From Isoetes taiwanensis (Eukaryota; Streptophyta; Lycopodiopsida; Isoetales; Isoetaceae), in assembly GCA_021234155.1 (NCBI GenBank), contig JAJEKV010000004.1, positions 26,023,831-26,087,830 on the forward strand: DNA of 64,000 nucleotides. The letters run 5' to 3'. Positions 44,837 through 54,850 of this stretch are shown here, piece by piece. Below the pieces are notes generated by a model, which was not told the origin of the DNA, searched no databases, and worked only from the letters and a program-made list of their open reading frames with translations. The translations under genes were made by a program, and so were the position numbers. Each line of letters opens with the position of its first letter. Position 1 is the first letter of the stretch.

Positions 44837-45420
44837 ATGTCCAACCATAGCCATAGCCAAATCCTTCCGGTGGCAAATGCAAATTGTTTTACTGACTTCA
44901 TGATCGATCCGCAAACTTCCGCTCCCTTTTTTTTGCATCCAACCTGCGGATTCTTCCCCATTCCCTGCTTGGCATCCTTCAAAAATGCATTTTTTCGCAC
45001 CAATTCCGACCCAAACGGCCCAAGAATCCTCCAATCCGGCTACCTCTGCCGTTTTGAGCAGCTCTGAGCTTCTGGGCAGTGCATTGGCAGCAATTCATAG
45101 ACCCAAGTCTTCATTTCAAAGATTTGGCCCCTGTTTCTTCAAATCCATTACCTCCAGTTGCTCCAGTTCAACAAACTAAGTTGAACGGAGGCCTAGGTCT
45201 GGCAGTGGATCCGGCAAAGGGCGGGCTCTCTTTGCAAGGGATTAACAACTGCTTTGCAGATTTTCCCTCAGATCCAGGCTTTGCGAAAAGAGCTGCAAGA
45301 ATGGCTTCTTTTTCGAGCAGAAATTTTAGCCAGGCAAATCAGGGCGATGGCTACAGGTCTCAATCTGCGAGCCCAAATAAAGGGTTTGATGAAGCAGGAT
45401 ATGATGTAGGATTGATCCGG
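44837..45420 (+). pseudogene. First-exon remnant of a CIB/BEE-type bHLH transcription factor
   Basis: The ATG at 44837 opens SNHSHSQILPVANANCFTDF. A shift at a T8 run (44928-44938) leads to a frame with SSELLGSALAAI. A further shift leads to DPAKGGLSLQGINNCFADFP with SDPGFAKRAARMASFSS (about 45210-45310). The motif F..DPGFAERAARF.SF is the conserved N-terminal signature of plant bHLH proteins of the CIB/bHLH62-78 group. The bHLH domain itself is not found downstream; after about 45400 the sequence changes to simple-repeat-bearing DNA. Frameshifts could partly be sequencing errors in homopolymers, but loss of the DNA-binding domain indicates a truncated gene. The family call rests on that single motif. 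Confidence 0.5.
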
Positions 45421-45435
45421 CTTCAAGTGTTGTGC

Positions 45436-45507
45436 TGCAGATGCGGACACTTGAAAAGATGGATCAACCAGTGCAGATGCGGACACTTGAAAAGATGGAT
45501 CAACCAG
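45436..45507. repeat. 36-bp tandem duplication, in frame
   Basis: TGCAGATGCGGACACTTGAA repeats at 45436 and 45472. In the open frame that continues the bHLH remnant it would encode two copies of CRCGHLKRWINQ. Confidence 0.9.
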
Positions 45508-45589
45508 AGCATTGGTAAAAGGATCGCACAAATAGCGCCAGAGTTTTGTATGCATGCAGGGGCAAGCACAGGTCTTGGTGGACGTCGAA

Positions 45590-45725
45590 ATAATGGCCGC
45601 ATTGAATGCAGTGTATTAATAGCCACAATAAATGCAAAGTGTATTAATGGCCGCAATAAATGCAAAGTGCACACATGTCTCACCAAGCATTAGTGTATTA
45701 ATGGCCGCAATAAATGCAAAGTGCA
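45590..45725. repeat. Reiterated GTGTATTAATGGCCGCAATAAATGCAAA units
   Basis: Three to four imperfect copies of a short unit (GTGTATTAATGGCCGCAATA and AATGCAAAGTG) at about 45590, 45643 and 45694. Minisatellite-like, no function apparent. Confidence 0.7.
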
Positions 45726-46277
45726 ACGTGTCATGCGATGGTAATTTTGAAGAAAGAAATTACATGCAGGATACTGCTTTACAATAGGAAGGATTACAAC
45801 GTTGATTAGGCAGGTCCAATACCCACGCGAGGATATTCTACTTATGGTTTCCTGGAATTGACCCCGATTCAGGAGTCTATATTTCCTTCAACAGACTCCG
45901 CTTCTAATGATGCACCGATATAAAATTTAATTACAACACTTGGTAAAAACAAGAAGAATCGAGAATGAATGCAACAATTACAACAATAGCAAAACAAGAA
46001 GAAAAAAAATGTATACCTATCATACGACTAATATCCAGGAAGGAAAAACAGAAAGACGCAGGGGGCATGTTTAAACAATGATAATCACAAATGATTTCAT
46101 GCAAACAAGGGAGCTGTATAAACTAACATTCAATTGCACAAAAAATTCATCTTCGCCATGGCTTGCTGAAGAGAGCCATTTTCTTACAGTGGTAAGTAAT
46201 GCTCCAGTGATCATTATCCTATAATAAATATTAACAATTTGATTTTCTTTTTCCATGTCTGAGTCCTTCAGGAATCA
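45726..46277. other. Spacer, 3' flank of the YIP gene
   Basis: No coding sequence. It lies downstream of the minus-strand YIP gene stop and probably includes its 3' UTR. An AATAAT/AATAAA-like A/T-rich region is present but no single polyadenylation site can be chosen. Confidence 0.4.
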
Positions 46278-47569
46278 CTACCCGTTTGCTAAGATCAGGA
46301 GGCCCAATGCTACAAACATAAGAAAGACCGGGTAAATTGCCAGGATTTTCCTGCTTGGAGGAACTGCTGTGCTAACATATGGATATACAGCCCAGGAACT
46401 CCAAGAGAGGGTAGCAAATACAATGATCGATTTCAGTATTTTGTTCCTGATAAACACACAAATAATTGCTCCTATGTCTAAAGGAAATAGGCAATAGCCT
46501 ACCATACTCAAACTTTGAAAGAAATTTAACCGGCCACCCTGCAAGTATTCAAAGACGTCAAACATTTCACAATAATTTCTGCTACATTACCTGTTGTTAT
46601 TACTCTTCCACATATTTTGCTTTACCTCCTTAGAAGAAAAAGTTTCAGTGCTTCGAACATACCAAAAGTACAGCATTCACTGTCAGTGATACAGCACCAG
46701 ATGAAAGCACAGCAAAAACAATAGCAAATACTGCAGACTGCAGTTCAATATGAGATCAGTGCAATTGGAACAGTTTAAGATATTTACAACTTATAACAGT
46801 TTTCTTTTCCTTCCCTTTTTCTTGAAACTGGTACAAATTATTTATCTATACCTACAAATGAAAAATGGAACAATAGAAATGTATCTTGTTCCTTCCAACG
46901 GTTTAGCAGCTATGAAGGTTTAAGCATGTGTTATATCTTTAAGAATCCTAAAGCAGCAAAATTATATGCTTGGATTACAATTTACTGGTATGTTGCACAA
47001 AGTTATGTGTCAAAAAAAATACAAATTTAAAAGACCAACTAAACATTAACACGACGCTTCAACTTCAAAATTCTAACATTTCAGGATTATATGCTAAACC
47101 TAGAAGACAACTGCAAAAGCGTCAAATTTACCAAGACGAAAAAAAACGGGATTTAGTAGCTTACCTTGTTAGCTTCTGCTCTGATAGACAAAGTAATTGA
47201 CAACCAAAAGACGAAGAAAAAGGGCCCCCAGAGGTCCCAATCTCGCAAGCTTCTCTGTTCATTGTGCTGGTGAGGCAAAAGGACCTGAAGCAAGTTGTGA
47301 TAGATGCGCCAAAGGTCCCGTTTTATAGTAGCGGACACAGGTTCTGTAAGAGTAGAGTGGGTCGAATGCACATGCAGAACTTGGGGAATGGATGATGAGG
47401 AAGCATCAGCAGGTGGACCAGAATTCTGAGAAATAGTCTGTTGAAAAGAAGATTGATGAACAGCCTGCTGCGACTCTAAGGAATCGGACTGAAGAATGAA
47501 TCTGGCCGCCTTGAAAATGGTCTGTATATCCTCTGACCTAGAGAGCGCCACAGCAGGGAATCTGTCCAT
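46278..47569 (-). CDS. YIP4: YIP1-family membrane protein (YIP4/YIPF6-like)
   Basis: Intact three-exon gene on the minus strand, 246 residues. Exon 1 is 47569-47165 (ATG; donor AAG|GTAAGC), exon 2 is 46737-46663 (acceptor CAG; donor TTG|GTATGT), exon 3 is 46538-46278 (acceptor TTGCAG). All junctions are in phase 0, with introns of 427 and 124 bp. The protein has a Ser/Gln-rich cytosolic N-terminus (1-80), [19 protein letters not shown] (81-99), the family motif [10 protein letters not shown] (110-119) opening the first membrane helix, then about four more helices including [30 protein letters not shown] (166-179) and [17 protein letters not shown] (205-221). These are hallmarks of the Yip1 domain, YIPF6/YIP4 group. 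In plants, YIP4 proteins work with ECHIDNA at the trans-Golgi network in secretion of wall polysaccharides. No disrupted residues. The symbol is by family, not proven orthology. Confidence 0.85.
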
Positions 47570-48774
47570 ATGGAAGTTAGTTTGAAATTTTAGGGCTTTC
47601 TTTGTTTTAGATTCCCAGAAATGGAAACTACCAAAATGGCCTACAAGTTTCTATTAGTTTACCATATTCTACCATATTGCCCTAAAACTTATTAGAACTC
47701 GTAGGAGTTTTAGGAAGGGAAAACTACTAAAATTAGATAATTACCCTTTTGCCCTCCCAAGAAATCATTTCCAACTGCTCTCCACAAAAATAGTGCCAAC
47801 AATGGCCATGGATCCGATGATCGGAGCGCAACGAATTGGATGGAGGTGATGTTGTTGGAAATATGTAGGGTCTAAACCATTGGCAGCATGTACACGTGCC
47901 GACCAAGAACAAAGGCAGATGGATGGCTAGATTCAAGATGAGAATGATGAACCAACCTGAAGCTGGATAAAGAGGATGGGACTAGAAGGGGAAACGTGCA
48001 GGGAAGCGAAATCAAGAACAAAGAGGGGGGGCAACCAATCAGCAATCAATTTTGGCATAGTAGCAACAGACGAGTTTGGTGGGGCTGAAGATAATCTAAG
48101 TAGCAGGCTCTTGAAGAGCACAGCGAAAGCTTGGGCAGGAGTCGAATCTTGGTGCAGGAGGAAGAAGCTTCTCATATAAACTGGTAATGCATAAAATCTG
48201 AGTCAAATGTAAAGCCTTTTGGTAAATGTTTTAAAGGGCATCATGCTTGCACTTGTAGAGCTCCAATTTGGTAATGACTAAATGGATTAAGAGCATTTTC
48301 GTAATTAAGTTTATGTACTTTGATTGTAGGGAGGTTCTTCCATGGTGTTAATGCCTTGCAACATCAATATGATCTTCGCGTCTTCGCAGTAGGCCCGCTT
48401 TGCCTTTCAGAAGTTGAAACTCTTGAGCATTGACTCTTTGCTTGTCCAGAAGTTCAGCTGGCATGTATCTGGCTACAAGGTTTATTCAACAATGACAGTA
48501 TAGCCAATGCATTCTCTTGACATCTATTTAGATGCATGGGTCTCAACTAGGCAAAGGACATTCAATCCTGACTTTCGTTTGTTCATGTGGTCAATCTAGA
48601 AGCATCATAGACCGTAACACTCCCTATTTTGTACATACAACCCCAGAATGCTATGCCACCTCGCCCATGTCGCATGTCCATGTGGACACCCTCCACATTA
48701 CCGATATCCCATATCATCCATACCTTGAAGCTCTACCTGTACCAGCTTAAGAGTCCTCTTTGTGGGTATGGAAC
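47570..48774. other. Upstream region of the YIP gene; no other gene
   Basis: Presumably holds the YIP promoter on its left side (minus strand, upstream of 47569). No clear TATA box could be assigned. Open frames around 47933-48179 lack recognisable content. Confidence 0.4.
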
Positions 48775-49559
48775 TGTTAGTGCGTCTTGATGTATGATCT
48801 TGATGATCTTTGAAGTATGTTCTTGTTATACGTATGATCTTGCTCTTAAGCTATCATTCATTGCATATCATGGAAAAAGGGAACTATTTCTTACCTGATC
48901 TAAAGGAATAGTATGCAGCTGTTAGTATGCTCCCAGTTCTAGAGGCCTTGAACCTATTTCCGCTCCCAAATAAGATCCACTTGCGATCTTCATGGACCAA
49001 CTAGGTGGCTACCACAAGCTGAGTAGAATGCTTATGCGAGACCTAGTTCTGCCGTCACCAGCATGCTAGTTAAGGATGCCATGAAAGTAGGGAGGTGAAT
49101 TCTCCTAATGATGGACTGGTATAGAGGTTCTCTCCTTTTTACCCTTGGAAACCATGACCAGCGGCAACCCCTTGGAGTATTATAGGCTCTTTTACGGACA
49201 CTATAGTCTCCAAGCTCCAGATTTTGCCTCTAGCATTCATAGTTGATCATATCTTCACATGGCTTGGGGAGGGGGGGCAAACTAAATGGAACCCTTGCAT
49301 ATAACTTCCCAACTAGTCAATAAATATTCTTATCTTAGGAAAGGCCTTGAGACTTAGTACCCAAACTCCTCTCCTAGATAAAATCTAACTTGTAAGCTAG
49401 GGTATGCATTGGCGGTACACTAAAGGTAAGATGTTCTAACCCTCTTTCTCTCTCTATTTACCATAGCTTACATGTACTTCTTTGGATATTGCAGGGGTCG
49501 ACACACATCCTTCTCATCCACGTGGTTCACCCCATGTGTATGGGCTCGAGTGTGTTTCA
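48775..49559 (+). repeat. Possible decayed solo LTR with degenerate primer site
   Basis: Starts TGTTAGTGCG and ends GTGTTTCA, followed by TTAGTATTAGAGTCATGAGG, which resembles a mutated LTR-PBS junction (TTGGTATCAGAGCCATGAGG is typical of plant copia elements). The body includes TTTACCATAGCTTAC and CTTTGGATATTGCAGG, possibly LTR transcript signals. No second LTR or coding part identified. Confidence 0.35.
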
Positions 49560-50040
49560 TTAGTATTAGAGTCATGAGGTCTTGCACCTTGGACTCACAT
49601 ACTTAATGGAGCTCCTCATTGAGTTGTTTGACATCAGTATTAGTTAAATGTCACTGGTCAAGTTAAAATAGTTAGTAAAGTTACCAAAATGTGGTAAGCA
49701 TACCAAACCTTGCCAAACTACCAAAATTGCACCCAAAAAAGTTTCACCAGAATTTTGCCTAAATGTGAACAGGAATTGACTTTTTGGGAAAATAGGAAAT
49801 GATCACCCAAAAGTAGCCAAGATAATTAAAAAAAAAATCCTCGCTTGAAAAATCTCGAAAAATCTTAGTGGCAGACTGCTCCAAATCAAGTTTTATCCAT
49901 AATTAGACAACCCATTGAAAAAATGGCCATAACTTCTTGCAAAGACATTTAATGGATCAAATTCTTATGCAATTGGATAGTTGTGGATGAGATCTTTCTT
50001 TCCAATAAGCCCAAATTTACCTAGTGCAAACCTCCCAGGG
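49560..50040. other. Degenerate sequence after the LTR-like segment
   Basis: No coding region recognisable; possibly residual interior of the decayed element. Confidence 0.3.
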
Positions 50041-50860
50041 AAAAGCTCTCTTAGGAGAATACTCTCAACGGCAAAATATATGAAGTCCAAGTTTAAATTT
50101 CTATTTTAAAAAATATGGATTATGGAGTGCACCACTTAGGTATGTTCTGATTATAATGTGAAGAGATTAAGTCAAATAATGTTCTACTTTATTATTTTAG
50201 ACTAAGTAAATTCATAATTCATTTTCTGGATTGCCCTTTAGGGCAATTCATTAGAATAGAAATAGATTCTTTAATGTTCAGGAAGGCATCTTGAAGCATA
50301 TCTAATGATCTAACAGCTAGAACTATTGGATATATGAAGGCAGGCCAAAGGTTTTTGGCTTTTTGGAGGCCCATTTTATTTTTATTTTGAAATCCACTGG
50401 AAATGTAGTTTTGCCCTAATCGTTTAATTTCAAATGTTAGGATCTTGGAAGAGAAGCTCCCTTAGGAAAATACTCTGAACGACAAAATATATGAAGTCTA
50501 AGTTTAAATTTCTATTTTAAAAAATATGGATTATGGAGTGCACCACTAAGGTATGTTCTAATTATAATGTGAAGAGATTAAGTCAAATAATGTTCTACTT
50601 TATTGTTTTAGATCAAGTAAATTCATAATTCATTTTCTGGATTGCCCTTCAGGGCAATTCATTAGAATAAAATAGATTCTTTAATGTTCAAGAAGGCATC
50701 TTGAAGCATATCTAATGATCTAACAGCTAGAACTATTGGATATATGAAGGCGGGCCTAAGGTTTTTGGCTTTTTGGAGGCCCATTTTATTTTTATTTTGA
50801 AATCCACTGGAAATGTAGTTTTGCCCAATCGTTTAATCTGAAATGTTAGGGTCTAGAGAA
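50041..50860. repeat. 411-bp tandem duplication
   Basis: Copy 1 (about 50041-50451) and copy 2 (about 50452-50860) are more than nine-tenths identical, starting AAGCTC.CTTAGGA.AATACTCT and ending CGTTTAATYTSAAATGTTAG. Each contains the palindrome GAATTGCCCTAAAGGGCAATTC as ATTGCCCTTTAGGGCAAT. Non-coding. Confidence 0.9.
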
Positions 50861-51039
50861 TCTATTTTCGAGAAAAAATAAGTTTGGTTCTAGTTTTGAC
50901 TGGCCCATGGTTCTGTGAGCAATCTTGATAGGCTTTCTTGACATTTCAAAGATAATCTGCAGGTCTAAATCGTTCTCTAGAAACCTATGTAGATGGTTCA
51001 GAGTTTCTAGTAAGAAGGGAAATTTATGAGTAGAGACGG

Positions 51040-51335
51040 GAGACCATTGTGGATAGGCTAATGTCATGCAAAGATTATCACACTACATATGTGAACGTGA
51101 TGTGGAGTCGAATGATTGCCTCCCATGCACATGAGGGGGGATGCAAAGAAGCACTTAGACTTTTGCAGAAGCTAATGCTTGTTGGAATCGAAGTAAAACA
51201 ATTTGCGTATTTTGCTTTGCATGATTTGCAAAATGTTCTATTTTGACTGCACTTACAGATGCTAAAGGATTATATACAGAACAAATTGTATTTGAGCATG
51301 ATCAATGTGTTTATGGTACAAAGGTAAATTATAGT
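51040..51335 (+). pseudogene. PPR gene fragment (plus strand)
   Basis: Frame 51049-51246 reads NVMWSRMIASHAHEGGCKEA, then LRLLQKLMLVGIEVKQFAYF, which matches the PLS-type PPR pattern NVVSWN.MIA.YA..G..KEAL.LF..M...G......F. A shifted frame continues KGLYTEQIVFEHDQCVYGTK, the region that normally reads G..IH..I...G......V...L. A stop and frameshift make it a pseudogene fragment; no start or C-terminal domain is nearby. Confidence 0.6.
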
Positions 51336-51573
51336 TGGATAAATTAGCGTATTAATATGCTGACTTTCTGATCCAGAGCTAACGAGCTTTCTACAAACAA
51401 CAAAGATGTTGCGGGACAAAAAACACAGAACAAGTTAATGGATAAGACCATAACAACCATCCTAACCAATACGGACTCCAACCCTATTAGGTATCACACG
51501 TAGTTAGTTAAGAGACAAGAGTCAATATCAGACAACCAACAGGAACATGATAGTGATAGAGATCACGACAACA

Positions 51574-52426
51574 GATATACAATGATACTTATAATTTTCT
51601 TGTTTAGAGCAAGATCCGAAAGGGCATAGAGCCTATAAGGTAGCAGATTTTTAGCAGAAACATAAAGAGAGCAGTTTTCATGTATGGTTTTCTGGGCAAT
51701 CTAATTAATGGCGGATCTTCTGAATTGTTGGCCTTTTCCCCTTTCTCTTGCTCTTTCTTGCTAGTGGAAAGATCTAGAGATGTTTTCTTGGAAGGAGCCA
51801 GAGTAAATTCTTGATTTCGATTTTACAGTTTTGAAACAGGATGTCAAATTTTTTGAGATTGCCGAGCTAGGGATATAATTGTGTCCAGGAAGACGCTTCC
51901 ATATCAAGACCAGATATTATGAACCAAACTTTAGAGGGAAGTTTTGGTGGCTGGGCTGTGTGTCTAGCTTTGCAGGTTGGCTGACTGGCACATCCCGACA
52001 ATACAGCATCTCCTTTTAATTTTGCATTTGGTAGTAAAACTGCAGAATTAGATCATAGTTTGAAGCATTTGGGCTTCTCTGAGCAGTGCGGGAGAATTGG
52101 TCAGATTACTCTTCAGCTCTTTTCTCTTCATTTCTAGTTTTGCAAGAGGATTTTTGGAGCATTCAAGATTTGTCTGGAGCTTGTGGAAAATGAGCATTTT
52201 GGCTCCTATTTAATTGAGAAGATGTTAATACTGTAGTATTGGTTAGACAGAAGAAGAGGTTGAGAGAGGCTCATGTGTACATTTGCTACAGACATGATTC
52301 AGATCCAGATGGGATCCTTTGTACTTAAATTATATCTGATCCATGAGGATCTTTGTATTGTAATTTTTTCTATCTAATCAATACAAAAACTTCGTACCTT
52401 CAAAAAAAAAAGAAAAAAAAAAAAAA
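51574..52426 (+). mobile_element. 5'-truncated retroposon with poly(A) and 13-bp target duplication
   Basis: The 853-bp segment ends in TAATCAATACAAAAACTTCG and an A-rich tail (about 52401-52426). It is bracketed by GATCACGACAACA at 51561-51573 and 52427-52439, a perfect 13-bp duplication. A long target duplication plus poly(A) tail is diagnostic of LINE-machinery insertion. The body has no long open frame; its 3' part (TTTGTATTGTAATTTTTTCT, then TCTAATCAATAC) looks like a LINE 3' UTR, so a truncated L1-type LINE is more likely than a processed gene copy. Confidence 0.75.
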
Positions 52427-53181
52427 GATCACGACAACAAGGGAAATGGCAAAGGAAAGTATAGAACTTCTAGCTCAAGGACTCACACAAGATCAAAGAA
52501 GTTCCCAAAAGGTGAAAATAAATGGCAACGAAAAGCACCACCCTTGCTACCATCATCATTCCTATTGTTGCCACCACCCTCTCAATCACCACTAGCAGAC
52601 GCCATAATAGAAGAGCGAAGTGCGCTATAAAGGCTACACCTGAGGCATTTATACAGGCACAAAGGTAGCTAAGTGTATTATGTGCAACAAATAAAAATTA
52701 TGAGCACGCGATCTTGATTGTATAACATTTTTCGATTAATAAATTGCTCAAATGTTTAAAAAAAAAAATAGATGGCCAAACTTCTAATGGTTTTGGCAGT
52801 ATAGTTGTTATAGTTGCTATCATGGGCAATATTTTCTCCAAAATCATATAGTATATGGATGCGTTTATTTAGGGCCGTACATTACGGTTTGGTATTTTCT
52901 TGGAGAAACTTGGATGGGGCGAATTTCAAGGATTTTTAGCAAGCTTGCCTAACCCCCACTACAACAATTCCTGAAATTCTAGCTTGTATACGTGATCTGA
53001 CACATCAGCTAAATTTTACTTGAGCCATTAGATTTCAGAATTTATATATTTATGGTTGAGAAAATTACAAAAATTCTAAAATTTATGGAGCTCTTCTTCT
53101 TCCATCCCTCTTCTCCTTTCTCCCGTAGTAGATCTGATTACCATCAATGAGCAGAGTGCAAGGATTTGGAAAGACATTTAC
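52427..53181. other. Non-coding, A-rich
   Basis: Follows the retroposon; includes an A-rich run near 52759-52769. No gene recognised. Confidence 0.4.
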
Positions 53182-53707
53182 CTAGCTTGTTAAGGTTTTT
53201 ATGACAAACAGAGTGACAGATTTGGCTAAACCATTTTTTTCCCTCCCTTGGTAAGCATTGGTGTCCAATGCTCTTTTTCCTTGCCTTTTATAATCCTTCT
53301 TAGCTACAATGCGATTGTGGATGCCAGTTACAAGCTCCGGAGTACTGATAAGCGTCTTATTTTGAGTGTTAAGGAAGCTGACGAAATGAACAAGCATTCT
53401 TTCAACTATGGTGCTTGAATCCTTGACAAGCTTAAAGCTGGGCGTGAGTGTGGTATTACCATCGATATTGCTCTGTGGAAGTCTGAAACCATAAGGGACC
53501 ACTGTACTGCCATTAATAGAATAGAATATGATTTTATCAAGAATATGATTATTGGAACCTCTCAGAGAAATTGCATAGGATAAGTTTTTGTTTTGAAAAT
53601 TTTGTTTATGTTCATGAATTGATGCTTCCTTTCTTTTTTCAGGCCGATTGTGTGTGCTGACTATTGATTCTACCACTGGAGGTTTCGAGGCTGGTATTAC
53701 AAAATAT
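53182..53707 (-). CDS. Open frame of unknown nature
   Basis: On the minus strand a frame is open from about 53707 to the stop at 53182-53184 (over 170 codons). It has no usual ATG at its 5' end and begins near a stop, so it may be an exon or a fragment. It contains [35 protein letters not shown] and [20 protein letters not shown]. There is no known motif, signal peptide or membrane segment. Length alone is mildly above what chance gives in A/T-rich DNA. The function is unknown. Confidence 0.25.
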
Positions 53708-53889
53708 GGCTAGACCCATGAGCATGCCCTTCTTGCTTTTACCCTGGGCGTGAAGCAGATGGTCTCTTGTTGCAACAAGGTATTTGCCCGGGGAGTGCAC
53801 TCAGTAAAAACCGTAGAAAACATGTGAGTGTACGGGAGGGGTTTTTTGGGGGCCAAAACCGTATCCATATATGGGAGGGGGTATTTTTC

Positions 53890-54412
53890 TTGCTTGAATT
53901 CCATATATGTATAAGGAAGGAAGGAAGGTTCTTTTATCGTCCGCGGAGGCCAATCGGCCTATGGGACCCAAATTACACGGGTGCAGCAAGCCCGTTGCTA
54001 CCCGGATTAAAAAAACCCCCCTTAGGAGGGAAAAACCGTCGCAGCAACAAGCATGCTGGCAGCTGTACAAATATACATATACACATGAATTCCCGGCACC
54101 TCAGGTAGGCGCCCGGGGGCAGAGGTGAGTCCGCAGATTCAAAATCTCCTGGAGGTAGGAGCCAAGGGATCGAACTGACGGCGTACTGAGTAGCTCGCGC
54201 AGGGGCAGACCAGGTCGCACCAAGAGAATGTAGCGAGCCCGAATCTGACTATAGGTTGGACAGCTCTGGAAGGCATGGCTTTCATCCTCAACAACCCCCA
54301 GCGGGCAACACTGACAAAGAGAAATATGGTAGGGGTATATGAAATATGAGGTATATTTTCTTAGGAAATTTTCGTATAAGGGATAATTTCGTTTAACCCT
54401 ATGCACACACAT
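53890..54412 (-). mobile_element. LINE C-terminus and 3' UTR
   Basis: Minus-strand frame 54412-54101 contains LCQCCPLGVVEDESHAFQSC (C-x2-C-x8-H-x4-C), the same Cys-His motif as the LINE at 39377, and ends at a stop near 54101. The 3' UTR runs leftwards with a GC-rich hairpin-like CCCTCCTAAGGGGGG, then GGGTCCCATAGGCCGATTGG and CCTCCGCGGACG, ending in (TTCC)n near 53910-53927. The UTR words recur at 29940-30000, linking that copy to the same family. Confidence 0.6.
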
Positions 54413-54436
54413 GCCATATAGACTTTACATTAGGTG

Positions 54437-54850
54437 CACCCCCCCCTCTCCCCCCGGGGGGTATTTGATTGTTTAAAAGACCAGGCATCCAACGAGGGCA
54501 TGCCCATGGAATGGAAATATTGCAAGATAGTGCCTATCCATAAATCAGGAGATAGGTCAGATGTGCGTAACTATCGGACAATTATGATAGGGAGTGTGTT
54601 TGCAAAAATATTTGGTGGGATATAGGAGGCCAAGTTGGGTAGCTGGTCAGAAGCTATGGTGAAGCGAGCAGTAGGGCGGGCTGGCTTCAGAAAAAAGCAT
54701 AATACGTTAGACCACATACTCACACTTAGGAGCTTGATAGAACGAGCAAAAGCTCCAAGAAAGAAGCTGTTTTTGGCATTCATTGACTTCGCAAAAGCGT
54801 TTGACTCAGTTTCACGGAGCACTTGAGATGCTTGGAGTTCCAGATTCCAT
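54437..54850 (+). mobile_element. LINE reverse-transcriptase fragment (plus strand)
   Basis: Reads MPMEWKYCKIVPIHKSGDRS, NYRTIMIGSVFAKIF, one stop, then AGFRKKHNTLDHILTLRSLI, ERAKAPRKKLFLAFIDFAKA, FDSVSR and a stop. These are the N-terminal RT blocks of plant LINEs (P..W....I.PI.K.GD, NYR.I...., GFR...S..D.I, FVDF.KAFDSV.R). It abuts, in opposite orientation, the LINE C-terminus at 54101-54412. The 3' part of this copy is missing, which is the reverse of normal LINE truncation. Confidence 0.75.
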
